The notes under the pieces were generated by a model. The model saw only the letters and a program-made list of their open reading frames with translations, did no database searches and was not told the origin of the DNA. The translations under genes were made by a program, and so were the position numbers. From Phragmites australis (taxonomy: Eukaryota > Streptophyta > Magnoliopsida > Poales > Poaceae), in NCBI RefSeq assembly GCF_958298935.1, contig NC_084933.1, forward strand, positions 6,865,001-6,929,000: DNA of 64,000 bases, in the 5' to 3' direction. Of the stretch, positions 21,142 to 32,330 are shown one piece after another (position 1 is the stretch's first letter; each line of letters begins with the position of its first letter).

Positions 21142-24100
21142 CTGTAAAAGAGCTCAAATTTTTGTTAAATGGAAAAATCTTATTTCTACTATAATGCATT
21201 TATATGAATCTTCATAAATACAAGGAGTATTTAGACAAGTCTTTGGCCTTTGAATTGCGCCTTCCGAATAGCTTAGGGAATTTTGAAGTCACTTGTCGGG
21301 ATGTTCATCGCAATTACCTTAGGTCAGACTTCGAGCGAAAAATGTCTTAACTTTTAGGCACTCGTAGGCTCAATAAGGTTTTCCATGGTCCTTAAAGGGT
21401 TTCCTCCCTTCTCATCAAAAGCCATTTTTATGGCGCACACGACAAGTTTTTGTAGTATGAGTATGTGTGAAACCCCTGACTGGTTATCAGGGAGAAATTC
21501 CCAGATAGGCAGTCTAATGGTTCGATTGCGCTCGTGGGTGTATGTACCCGAATAGTTGCTTATCTCAGTTCTTAAGGCATTTGTTCAAAATATAGAGATG
21601 CAATACATTGATCTATGTAAAATGATAACTAATATTACAAAATATATCCTAAATACTTGCACATAGAACTTACGAAGCTGATTGATACTCCAAGAATTTT
21701 TAAGGACTTAACCATCTTCCATAGCTAACTCATACGACCCTGGTCGGTTAAACTAGACCACCTTATAAGGTTCTTCCCACTTGTTGCTGTTTGTCTAGCT
21801 CTATACAAGTCATAGAACCAGATCTCTGAGTTTGAAGGATCTTTTACGGATGTTCTGGTCATGGTAGCATCGAAGAACTTGCTGGTACCATACTAATCTT
21901 ATCAATACTTGTGTCCTTTTTTCTTCGAGAACATTGAGGTTATCTTGTCTTCTCACAGAGTTCATCCTTGTCGGCATATAGTTACCATGCTCAAAATCTT
22001 ATTAAATGAAAGGTTCCTATTTCTATTGCAATGAATGTGTAATGTGAGGAATGGTGACGTCCTAAGAGGGAGGTGAATTAGGGCACTTAGAAACCTAAAC
22101 CAAATTGGCTCAAAAAACTTTGCAAGGTAAACCTATCTCCATTTCTATCTAAATGTGCTCTAGGTTTATCTAGTGTGACTACTCTACCACTCAAGAGGAT
22201 TGCAACCTACTCAAGCAAGGTAAATTACAAGTATGTAAATGCGAAAAAGTAAATAAGGAAGAGTGATAAACTCGGCACAAGAGATTTTTATCCCACGGTA
22301 TCGATGACATGAATGTCACCCCTAGTCCACATTGGAGCTCCACAAAGGATATGCTCCCGGTCGCCAAGTCTCTTCCGGACACAGCTCTTGAGCTACCAAG
22401 TCACCAAGACAAGGTCTCAAGCACGATGAGCCACCAAGCCACCAAGGCAACGTCTCACCACTAGCCTCTCTTTCGGTCACTTACCGTCGTGATCACTTCA
22501 AAACTTGAGCCATCAAGGCAAGGGTCTTCGCATCCCCGTACACGTGTCTTCCCACCACTCCACACCAAGTCAGAGGGTCAACAAGCTTAAGCCACCAGGA
22601 CCCAAGGTGCCAGTGAGTCACCAAGACTCTAAGGTGTCAGCGTACCTTTCGGTACAAGCTAGGATCACTCTTTGATCCCTTCTTCAAGCAGCAACACCTA
22701 GCTACAACTCACTCTAGGCCTAAAGCAATAAACATTCTCTAATCTTGTGCTTAATTGCCTTGGATAATCACTTTAAGCATTTTGGTGGCTTGGATGTCTT
22801 CTCAAGTGTGTATGAACTTCCTCTATACTCCAGCAGTATGCCACACCTTCAAATGACTAAGTGGAGAGGTATTTATAGCCTTAAACCCACAAACTAGTCG
22901 TTTTCCCAACAGTTTAGAAAAGCAGTTAATACTGGATGATCCGGTGAGAACAGTAATACTAACACCGGATTATCCAATGAGTACAACCTCAGAAACTAGC
23001 CGCTGAAACTCCACTCGATTCCTTTCTGAACATCAGACACTCCGGTGTACCTTCAAATCCATCATTGTACCTTCCGGTGAGTTATCTTGAGCCATTCGAG
23101 CCTTTGTAGCCTCTCTGTATAAAATGCTCAAGTGCATTCATCTTCAGATAACCGGACCTTCCGGTGGGTTATTCTTCATTCTTCAACACTTGCAGTCATC
23201 TCTGCAAGAAATGCTCCGGTGCTATAATCCGGTGTGCACAAACTAAGTACCGGACCATCCGGTGGGTTGATCTTTAGTTTTCTACACTTGTATTCTTCTC
23301 TGCAGGAAATACTTCGGTGTTACCCAGTGTAGATCAATGGACTATCCAGTAAGGTTCTCAGCCTTCTCTCCTTTGTCAGAAATACTCTAATGAGTTCAAC
23401 ACATAGAGCACCGGACCATCGAATGATGTCATCAGCCTTTACTTTGCCTCTGAATAAAATACTCCGGTGATTGCAAACTCCTCAACATCGGATCATCCTG
23501 TGAAGTCACCAGTCTTCACTTTGCCTCTGGACAAAATACTCCGATGAGTTCAACCCCTGAACACCGAACCATCCAGTGAGGTCAATTCTCCTGGGACTTC
23601 TCCAATTAGTCAATCTTTATCCCGGCTGCGGTAGCTTCTTGATGTATTGTATCTATGATACATACTAACGTATATTCTTGACAAAAGTGTTAGTCCAATG
23701 ATTATATTATCATTAATCACCAAAATCACAATTATTATTTTATAGGGTTATTTTCGCTACATGTATGATTGTGAATCTTCTCATGAATAAAAGGAAAATT
23801 GAAAAAAGTGTTCGTCATTTGTTTCTTCTAAGTAGGTTAGGGAGCTTTCAGGGTTTCTTATCGGAATTTTCATCGTGATCACCTTAGGTAAGACTCTGAG
23901 TGGAAAACATCTTAGCTCTTCGGCACCTCAGAGACATGATAAGGTTTTCTACGGTTCTTAAAGATATTTTTTCCATCTTGTCAAAAACATGGCATGCACG
24001 ATAAGTTTTGTAATCCTAGTGTACATGAAGCCCCCGATTGGTTATCGAGGAAGGATTCCCGGATTGGCAGTCTTAGAATTCTAAGTGCGCGTATGGGCAT

Positions 24101-24545
24101 AAGTGCCCGAATAGCAGCTTATCTTAGTTTTTTAAGGCATTATCTCAAAATGGGTAAAAGACATATATTGATATATTTCAACTAATATTTACAAAATATA
24201 TCCTAAATACTTACCTATAAAACTTACGAAGCTGGTCGATATTCCAAGACTTTAATGACCTTGACCATCTTTCATAGTTAACCTATACGACCTTGGTCGA
24301 TTGGATTTAACCACCATATAGGGACCTACCCACTTCGGAAATAGCTTGTTGTTGTTTTTCTGGCTTTGTGCAAATCATAGAACCAGATTCCTAAGTTCAA
24401 AAGATCTTTTATGGATGTTCTGGCCATGGTAACGCCGAAGAGCTTGATGGTATCATGCTGATCTTAACAACACCTATGTCCTTTTTTCTTTGAGAGCATT
24501 GAGATCATCCTGTCTTCTTGGGATTTCATCTTTGTTGGCGTATAG
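21142..24545 (-). repeat. Direct duplication of Tat pol 3' end and downstream region
   Basis: Two diverged direct copies of about 840 bp: 21142-21980 and 21985-24545 (the second split by the solo LTR at 22043). Shared blocks include AACTTACGAAGCTG, ACCTTAGGTAAGACT-like and CATAGAACCAGAT. Each minus-strand copy reads the pol tail (for example WVGPYMVVKSNRPRSYRL in copy 2) and the sequence after it. Only copy 2 joins the rest of pol. Confidence 0.6.
22043..23761 (-). mobile_element. Solo LTR with CCGGT-rich interior
   Basis: Runs from TGTGAGGAATGGTGACG to TTTTCGCTACA (TG...CA), with near-identical 5-bp flanks TGTAA (22038) and TGTAT (23762). A minus-strand TATA box lies at about 22867-22878 (GGCTATAAATACC). 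No coding content. The middle (22930-23600) has about ten irregular repeats of words such as CCGGACCATCCGGTG and AATACTCCGGTG. A related but shorter piece lies at 59028-59272. Confidence 0.6.
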
Positions 24546-25262
24546 TTCAACTCAGGGAGATTTGATTTTTAGTTCACAAGGTAGCATTGCTTCGGCTCCA
24601 TAGACTAGGAAGAAAGGCGTTTCACCCGTCACCCTATTGGTCGTCGTTCGAAGTGCCTAGAGTACGTTAGGCAACAAGGAAGTGCGGGCGCTAGCGTAGG
24701 CAGATAAGCGGTTGAAAACATGGGTTTTGATTCCTTGAAGTACTAGGTCGTTTGCCCTCTCGACCTATCCATTACTTTGTGGATGTGCCACGAATGCAAA
24801 GTAGAATATAGTGCCTAGTTCCTCATAGTAATCGATGAACACCGTGTTGGAGAACTGAGTGTTGTTATCGGTGATGATCCTACCCGGGACACCGAATCTT
24901 GTCATGACACTTTTCATGATGAACTTCTTGGTGGCCGTCAAAGTGATTTTTCTTACTGGTTCAACTTCAATCCACTTGGTGAAGGTATCAATTGTGACGA
25001 ATAGGAACTTGGAGCCACCAGATGCTACCGGGAAGTGCCCCAGAATATCCAGCCCCCATGTTTTCAAATGGCCATGACAAGGGGATCGTCGGTAGGGCTT
25101 GAGCGAGTTGAAATCTATAGAGTCGTAGGCCAATAGAAACATTGTCTAAATGCCTTTCCAACCAATAGAAACATTGTCTAAATGCCTTTCCAACCAGGAT
25201 TCGAAAGGAAGTGTAAGCTCCACATATCCCTCTATAGATTTCTTTGAGTAGTTCTCTACCCT
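24250..25262 (-). pseudogene. Tat element B integrase
   Basis: Minus-strand integrase of a Ty3/gypsy element, which inserts the DNA copy into the genome. The N-terminal part is LLKEIYRGICGAYTSFRILVGKAF. The core (24765-25142) has GLDILGHFP, FVTIDTFTKWIEVEPV, and FGVPGRIITDNNTQF (the second catalytic Asp), then EELGTIFYF and HPQSNG. The C-terminal part is decayed, ending WVGPYMVV. A perfect 32-bp tandem duplication lies at 25130-25193, upstream of the core. Confidence 0.75.
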
Positions 25263-26250
25263 ATTTCTGAGAGACCATCAGTATGGCATATAGTAGCTTC
25301 TGCACCTGTGGATAGCATTTTTTAGAATTGTGGAGTACTCCACTGATGTAGTACATCGGTCGCTGGCTTTTCTCTCATTTGTCTTGTGCTTCTCTTTCCA
25401 ACACCAATATCCTGCTTATAACACGTGGTCTGGTCGAGATGTATAAGAGTAAATCTTTATTAGGGTTGGGAGCGATTAGCACAGGGGGGAGAAAGATATC
25501 TATTAAATTATTGAATGCCTCATATGCTTCTTTTGACCATTCAAACTTGTCATATTGTCTCAGTAACTTGAAAAAGGGAAGTACTCGATCTCTAAGCCAG
25601 GAAATAAACTAGTTTAGGGCTGACATGTATCCAGTTAGTCTCTGAACTTCTCATACTGACTTGGGACGTTGCATCTCTTCAATATCTTTGATCTTCTTGG
25701 GATTGACTTCTATTCCCCGGTAGGATACCAGGTAACTGAGCAGTTTCCCTGCGTTAACTCCAAACGCTCCCTTCTCCGGGTTCAGCATGATCAATTCTTG
25801 CGTAGGTTGTTGAACGTTTCTTGTAGGTCAGAGATGATATCTTCCTTATTTTTGGTGTTAACGACGAGATCATCGACACAGGCTTTGACATTTTGGCTGA
25901 TCTAGTCATGGAGTGTTATCTGCATTCGTCATTAGTACATAGCATGAGCATTCTTCAATCCGAAAGGCATTTTAACATAGCAATAGACTCCAAATTGAGT
26001 AATAAAGGATGTCTTCTTCTCATTCTCTGGATGCGTGCTAATCTGGTGATAACCAAAGTAGGCATCGAGAAGGCTTAGATAGTTATAGCCAGATGTAGAA
26101 TTAATTATATGATCTATTCGTGGTAGAGGAAAAGCGTCCTTAGGACATGCCTTGTTGTGATCAATGAAGTCGACACACATTCATCATTTGTTGTTTGACT
26201 TTCTGACCCTGATGGGGTTGCGAGCTAGTTAGGGTGATCCACTTCCCAAA
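25263..26250 (-). pseudogene. Tat element B reverse transcriptase
   Basis: Minus-strand reverse transcriptase, first part VDFIDHNKACPKDAFPLPRID, LLDAYFGYHQI and MPFGLKNAHAMY (25932-26180). It continues through LNPEKGAFGV and ends SQRPMYYISGVLHNS, YPQVQKLLYAILM. The PKDxFPLPRID form is typical of the Tat lineage. Stops and frame changes are present. Right after YAILMVSQK the reading passes straight to integrase, so the RNase H domain that normally separates them is absent. Confidence 0.75.
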
Positions 26251-26655
26251 TAAAACCTGCCTTGGTGAGCCTTTTGGTTTTCTCTTTAATGGCTTCCTTA
26301 CGGTCGAGTGCGAACCATCAGAGTTTCTACTTGCCTAGCTTTGCATTGGGCTGGATAGCTAGTTTATGCGCAATAACCTTCCTGACGATCCTGGGCGTAT
26401 CTAATGGTTGTCAGGCGAACATGTCGGTGTTTGCCTAGAGGAAGGTGATGAACGTGAGTTCCTATTTGGGATCTAGGTTGGAGCTAATCCAAATGGTTTT
26501 GGATGGATCTGTTTAGTCCAGAGGAACTGCTTTGACTTCGCTATGGGACTTCATGATGGTCTTAGGCCTCGAGCTTTTTGTCACCTTATCAGGTTGATGC
26601 TACGTGGCCATATCTAGACTCCATTTGTTACAACGTAAGCCTGTTTCGTGAAGCC

Positions 26656-27105
26656 CTAAACGAGAATGACTCCCTTAGGTATCAGGATCTTCACATACTG
26701 ATAAGCGTAATATGTGGCTGCCATGAATTTGGCAAGAGTAGGTCTTCCTAAGGAAACATTATATGCTGTTTCGAAGTCGACCACGTCGAACATAATTTTT
26801 TCTATCCAAAAGTTGTCATGCTTCCCAAAAGTAATAGGTAGCGATGCCTGGCCGATGGGAGTGGCCAAAGATCTGAGTACTATATCGTGGAAGGCTTGAG
26901 TAAGTGGCATGATAGCAGACTAGGAAATCAGCATCCCTTCAAGTGTATTTGCGAGGAGAATGTTCAGGGAACTCTCTCCATCGATAAGAATTTTAGTAAC
27001 TCTGCAATTATTTATTGTAGGCTCGACCACTATAGGGAAGCGATCTGGCCATACGAAATTATCAGGGTAGTCTTCTTGGCCAAAGGAGATTTGTGTGTTT
27101 GACAA
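26656..27105 (-). pseudogene. Tat element B aspartic protease
   Basis: Minus-strand retropepsin region. 26920-27105 has the active-site neighbourhood VTKILIDGESSLNILLA (in this family the motif is commonly IDGGSS), and 26656-26910 has ITFGKHDNFWIEKIMFDVVDFETAYNVSLGRPTLAKFMA, the flap and C-terminal part. The protease would process Gag-Pol. The pieces are in different frames. Confidence 0.7.
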
Positions 27106-28930
27106 CTTAACGGCCTAACGGCCCTTTGGGATAGCAGCTAGGACTTCTCGGGCTATCATCTTGTACTGTCCTTTGAACTTGTATGATGTGGAACCACCAA
27201 ACATGTGGTCGATCGTCCTCTCATTCGGCTAAAAAGACATTAGGTTCGTATCTTCCTCACTACCATCTGAGTCAAAGTCTCTACTTTGGGCCGCAACCTG
27301 GGTCTTCTTTCCTTTGGCCACTTTCTCGACCTCCACTTTGATCATCTTCTTCTAGAGGCGGCATTCGTGGAGGTTGTGGTTGTCAATCTAGTGGAGGTCG
27401 TACCAGGACTTCCTGTTGCGTTCGCTAGAGCCTGATGTAGAGCTCTTACCCCGGGAGTAATCGAGACGCTTGTCGGGACGGGTGTCAGGCAGATCTACAC
27501 AAACTTCTTTAGAATTATTCTGCTTGCCCTTACCTTGGCATTCTTCTCACGCTTGGCCTTTACCTTGTCACCCTCGAGCTGAGGTTGAGGGTGCGTTAAG
27601 GGTGCTTGATGCCCTGAGTCTTCTCCTTGATGAAGAGAAGTGTGTCTTCAGCCTTAGCAAACTCATCCACGATATTCATGAGCTTCTTAACCGTCTCGGG
27701 CTCTTGGATGAAGATAACTTCAACGCATCTCTGGTTCCTGACCTTAGTGATGTTGTTCTAGATATTGCTTAGTGATGTTGTTCTAGATATTGCTGAAGCG
27801 GCGTACAAACTCATGCAAGGTTTCGCATCCTGTCTGCTCGCAATGGTAGAGATCATTTTTCATGCTGGGGGCGAACATATGTACCCTGGAAGTTGGCTCG
27901 GAATACATCGCAAAGCTACTCCCATGAATAGATTGTTCCCGGTGGTAAATTGGTCAACCATGTTCTGGCTGCCACTTCAAGTGCGGTAGGGAGGTAATTA
28001 GCCATTACCTTCTTGTCCCCATTAGCCGCTTGGATGGTCGTGATATAGATTTGGAGAAATTTTAACTTCTATTGTATTTCTTGATCGTCTTGAGATGAAA
28101 CCTTGACGACCAACATACATTCCACAGATCTGGAGAGAAGGCTAGGCATACGTTGATGGTGTTTTGCTTGGTTCCAGCATCCCCGAGAGTCATTCCCACG
28201 AAGATCGAAGATCGGTTCTGATTTGATCGATGTTAGGACGTTCCCCAATTAGAATGACGAGAGGTAGATGAATTCTCTTCAGAAGCCCTCGGACACTTGT
28301 GTTGGTTGTTGATGACCTCACACAAGTCATTGATCAGATGAACTTTGATTAGCGAGTTCGGCTGCGATTGTTCGCTCGATTGTCATCCCGAGAAGCTTTG
28401 TTCCTGGGGTTACGCCTCTCTGAATCTGATGCATCTCGCAACAAGGGATTGGCTGGTCTGCCCCAATTAGCACTACTTCCGGCTAAGGCCAGATGAGAGT
28501 TCTCGGCGTAGATGGTGATCTCCTTTGTTGAGTCGAGCGCTGAGTTCATCTAATCCTTACGACTGGAGTAGTCAGATCTATGGCCGGAGGGTGCATGAGG
28601 GCCTCTTGTATAAGAATGATCCTTTTAGTAGTTGTGGATTCAAATCGGTCAATCCACTGTTGATGTTCTGGAGACGGTAAAACTGGGGCTCTATTAAGGA
28701 CTAGGGGTGGTGTACGCGCCTGGAGCTGACCATTGCCTACACCCAGAGCCGAAGGACCCTGTCTGTTTGTAGGATCGTCGTCATCATTACCCATATCGTC
28801 ACCTCCATCTCCGATGGGTAAAACTTCTCAGGGGTAATCTCCACTGGAGGAGGTGTCCAGATCCATCATGGATGTTTCATCGTATTGCTCCGGGTTGGTG
28901 TCTTGATAATCCATGTTATTAGAAGCTATG
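27106..28930 (-). pseudogene. Tat element B gag
   Basis: Minus-strand gag. 27770-27990 reads TIYSWE, CDVFRANFQGTYV and similar words of the retrotransposon gag domain, with stops. 28349-28794 is the variable N-terminal half (frames from MGNDDDDPTNRQGPSALG and the Arg/Asn-rich NPRNKASRDDNRANNRSR). A perfect 25-bp tandem duplication sits at about 27747-27797. The protein would form the particle shell; this copy is broken in several places. Confidence 0.65.
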
Positions 28931-29219
28931 GGGATTCATCTTGACTTGCTATGAATTGAACATTTATGGTTGTCTTGGCAGCCGAGTGGTTCGAACTCAA
29001 TGTCATAATCCTTAGCTCATTGATCCATAAATCAACTTACCTAATTGCTTGAATTGTCGTCGGAAGGTTCATCATCAAAATTCACCTGATAGATCACCGA
29101 TTCATCGGGAAGAGAGGTAAAGTTGTCATAGAACTCCTCACCCAAAAAGCTGGTTCTTGATGAAGCTTGGCAATGTCGATGACATCTTCTACGTAGTTTC
29201 TTCAATGCCTCTTGTCATG

Positions 29220-29238
29220 ATCCCTACGGACGGTGCCA
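29220..29238 (-). other. Tat element B primer-binding site
   Basis: Minus strand TGGCACCGTCCGTAGGGA, close to the TGGCGCCGTctgtGGG form used by Tat-lineage elements. It sits two bases inside the LTR end at 29241. Confidence 0.65.
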
Positions 29239-29240
29239 GC

Positions 29241-29590
29241 TGTCGACGATTTATGAACCGCCGATCTAATGAACTTGTTGAAGAAATAGGGGATGCTTTG
29301 AGTAAATGAATTGCAGGAGAAGCCATGGGGGGTTTTATACAGGTTCGGCCCTCCACACGGCCTCTTGGCTCCGTATATATATGGGGGTGTCATACGTCCT
29401 TTGAAGTCCTCCTTCATATTTCTTGAGATAAACCATCCCGATTAGAGGGTGTCTTGGGTACCTATAAGTAGTTTTCTTTCATCTAGAGATCTCATTCCTG
29501 GAGATAAAGATATGCCCCGAGAATTCAGGGAAAACCTGGGGTGCCCATATATGGTAACTATCCAGTATTCGTCATCATAGTCATACAGTC
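29241..29590 (-). repeat. Tat element B 5' LTR
   Basis: Begins TGTCGACGATTTATGAACCG next to the primer-binding site and contains a minus-strand TATA-like CCATATATATACGG (about 29373-29386). The end at about 29590 (AGTCAAAACA) is set by the following TGTAGCCCC tract and is approximate. Confidence 0.6.
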
Positions 29591-29594
29591 AAAG

Positions 29595-29730
29595 TCAAAA
29601 CAGATGTAGCCCCTGTCTGTACACTTGGAAGAAAGTTAAGCTTACAATTAGAGTCAAAACAAATGTAGCCCCCGTCTCTGCACTTGGAATAAAGCTAAGC
29701 ATACAGTCAAAGTCAAAATAGCGTAGAACA
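29595..29730. repeat. Two to three tandem units of about 65 bp with TAGCCCC
   Basis: Units start GTAGCCCCTGTCTGTACACTTGG and GTAGCCCCCGTCTCTGCACTTGG and end in AGTCAAAACA or AGTCAAAATAG. Similar sequence occurs at 19220-19300. Probably Tat untranslated or polypurine-tract-edge repeats. Confidence 0.55.
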
Positions 29731-29805
29731 TATTTACCATATTAAAGAAAAAGCATTCTCCGACTATCCCCTAATCATATTAAGAATGTGATTGTGTAAC
29801 TTCGA

Positions 29806-30673
29806 TGTTGGAGCAAGAGTTTGTCTTGCCCCAGCAGGTACGGTGAGAGTTTCTTCTAAGGAAGAGACTCAAGCTTGGAGACGAAGTTTGAGAGGAATGA
29901 ACACAACGAATGTATTGATTGTAAAGATATAGACAGGGATAAGGGGGAGTATCACAAGAAAAACTCTGCAATTATGCTCCTCCATGCTGTGTTGAGCGTG
30001 CCCACTTTTTTCCCTCTTTTTTCTAGGTGACCACGATCCCCTATTTATAAGGCAATACATAGCTTAGTGTACAAGTTATCACGATGTACAAATATCTAGG
30101 ACATGGCTGAATTATTAGGCCTTATCCTGGATAACTACCTTTTACCCTACATAGAAGATAAATATCTACCGTGGTAACTGTGTTGGTGCTTGCCCCCTGA
30201 GGGGTGAGCCGGCTACCAATTACGGCCCAGCGTCGCTATGCCTCGGGTGTTAGGACAACTTGCACTGTGTTGGGGTGTCAGGATAAGCACCACTTGCACC
30301 GGCATTTATAATCCGTCACCTCGCATCAGGTCGGTGGCAGAGGGGGTGTCCTTTCTTCCCCGATATTATCTCCGAAGGTCAGTCATGACTTTAGACTTCG
30401 GAAGGCCGTATGGGCACCGGAGGGGCGGCCCGAAGGGGTCTGCAGCCCCTAGGGATAAGGCCTCTGTTGAGTTCGGAGGCCGAAGGCTCCAAGGGTACTT
30501 GTTGTAGCTCTGAGTCTTCGGAAGGCCATGTATGAGCCGGAGAGGTGGTCCGAAGGGACCTGCCACCTCCGGGGATGGGGCCTTCTACCGAGTCTGGAGG
30601 TCGAAGGCTCTGCAGGGACCTTTAATAGTGACCACCAACTATTATCCTCAGGCTGGTCTATTTTCCCCCAACA
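29806..30673 (-). mobile_element. Solo LTR
   Basis: 868 bp with ends TGTTGGAGCAAGAG and TTTTCCCCCAACA, i.e. TGTTGG...CCAACA. Flanks are TTCGA at the left and TTTGA at the right, one mismatch in five. A minus-strand TATA box (CCTTATAAATAGGGG) lies at about 30038-30053. The right half is GC-rich, with a block repeated twice (GGAAGGCC...CCGGAG...CCGAAGG; 30398-30500 and 30515-30620). No coding content. Confidence 0.65.
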
Positions 30674-32330
30674 TTTGAGTAAATAGAACTCGGTATATTC
30701 TCAACTTTGAATATTTTAGGATATTTGTCCGAAAAGGAAAAATATGCTAAAGTAGTTCTTAGACAACAATATTCATTATACTGACATCGAGAGATCACAT
30801 AAAGTAACGACTCTAAATTTATACATAAAACTAACGAAGTTGATCTATATTCCAAGATTTGCTGAGGATGTCACCATTCTCCATCGCAAGCTTGATCGAC
30901 CCTGGCCAGGTAACTTAGACAAGCCTTACCACTTGGAAGATAGCGTGTTCAATTCAGCCATATTCTAGATTCTCTTCGGCACCAAATATTTGACAATCAT
31001 TAAGTTCATAGTAACGACGAAGCAATTGTTGATATTTGGCAACTCATACCAAGTCTCAATTCCTCATCTCATCAACTAAGTCGATATCATCAACCCTTCA
31101 ATGTTCTTGTTGTTGCTCCGAGAATGCCTGAACCTAAGGAGGCCCTATACTTATCTCTAGGGGAAGTACCGCTTCAACCCCATAGACTAGAAAGAAAGGT
31201 GTCTCCCCTGTGGCTCGATAGGATGTAGTGTGAATAACCCACAGTACTGAAGGAAGTTTGTCAAACCATTTTTCTGACTTCTTGACTAGCCTTTCATAAA
31301 CTCGGGTCTTCAATCCTTGAAGTATATTGCCATTTGCTCGTTCTACTTGACCTATAGAGGCAAAAAATATATATCTTGGTTCCTAGCTCCTCACAATACT
31401 CTTGAAATTTTTGTGCCGTAAACTAGATTCTGTTATCCATGATGATTCGATTCGGCACCCCAAACTTAGTCACTACATTCGTCATGATGAATTATTTGGC
31501 AAAATTTGTATTAAGTTGATATTGGCCCAACTTCAATCCATTTTGTGAATCTATCAATTGCGATCAACATATGGGTATCTAACGTTCAATTGCTTTTGAG
31601 AAATGTCCCAAAAGATCTAAACCCCATGTGCAAAAGGCCAGGATAAAAGAATTGTTTATAGTGCTTTTGCTAGTCGATGAATATGTCGGCCATGGAAGTG
31701 ACACTAGATGCACTTCTTGACCATTTCACTTGCATCATGGAGGGAAATGGGCCAATAAAAACCTTACATGAAGGCCTTTTCGACTAGAGTTCAGAAGGAA
31801 TCATGGGCTCTACAAACTCTTCCATGAATTTCATTGAGTAATATTTTACTCTGCCGATGAGTGATGTACTTCATCAAGACTCCGCTAGGCCCCCCGACGA
31901 TACAGGGTGCTGTCAACTTAAGTATACATTCTAGCTTCGCGGGCAATTCTTTCTGACTCAACACCATTATGAGGAATAATTCAATCCAGGAGATAGGTTC
32001 ATATGGCTTCCATCCATGAATCTGTGTACTCGACGGTGCTATCGCACTTGATGAGGTAGCAGGCTATTTTCTCGAGCACTTTTCCTTTCTTGGGAAGATC
32101 CACTTCTTTATCTGTAATGGTATTTTGGGCCAAAGATGGATTTGAAAGTTTTTTGAGAAAACCCCCAGAAGGCACTAGAGATCAAGGTGAAGCTAATCAA
32201 GCTAACATATTGGCCTGGAAATTGTTCTTTCCTAGAATATATTGTACTTCTAGTCTGATGAAGAAATGTCTATGTTTTTGACCTCCGTAAGATATGTGGC
32301 CATAATCAGGTCAAAAACATTTGTATTCCT
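30674..32330 (-). pseudogene. Tat element C integrase and pol 3' end
   Basis: Minus-strand integrase in pieces: FGIPNRIIMDN (31420-31450), EELGTKIYF, ANGNILQGLK-like, and the end region FFLVYGVEAVLP (31160-31185). A pol tail near 30840-30960 corresponds to those at 21650 and 24230. Stops are frequent. The 3' untranslated part stops at 30674 where the solo LTR is inserted. Confidence 0.65.

Noticed and set aside
22930..23600. CCGGT array as a CRISPR-like or satellite array
   Set aside because: Repeat units and spacers are irregular and lie inside an LTR of a plant element; not a regular array.
24765..26180. Integrated pararetrovirus as the source of the reverse transcriptase
   Set aside because: Order of protease, reverse transcriptase and integrase, LTRs and primer-binding sites all fit Ty3/gypsy; integrase is not found in pararetroviruses.
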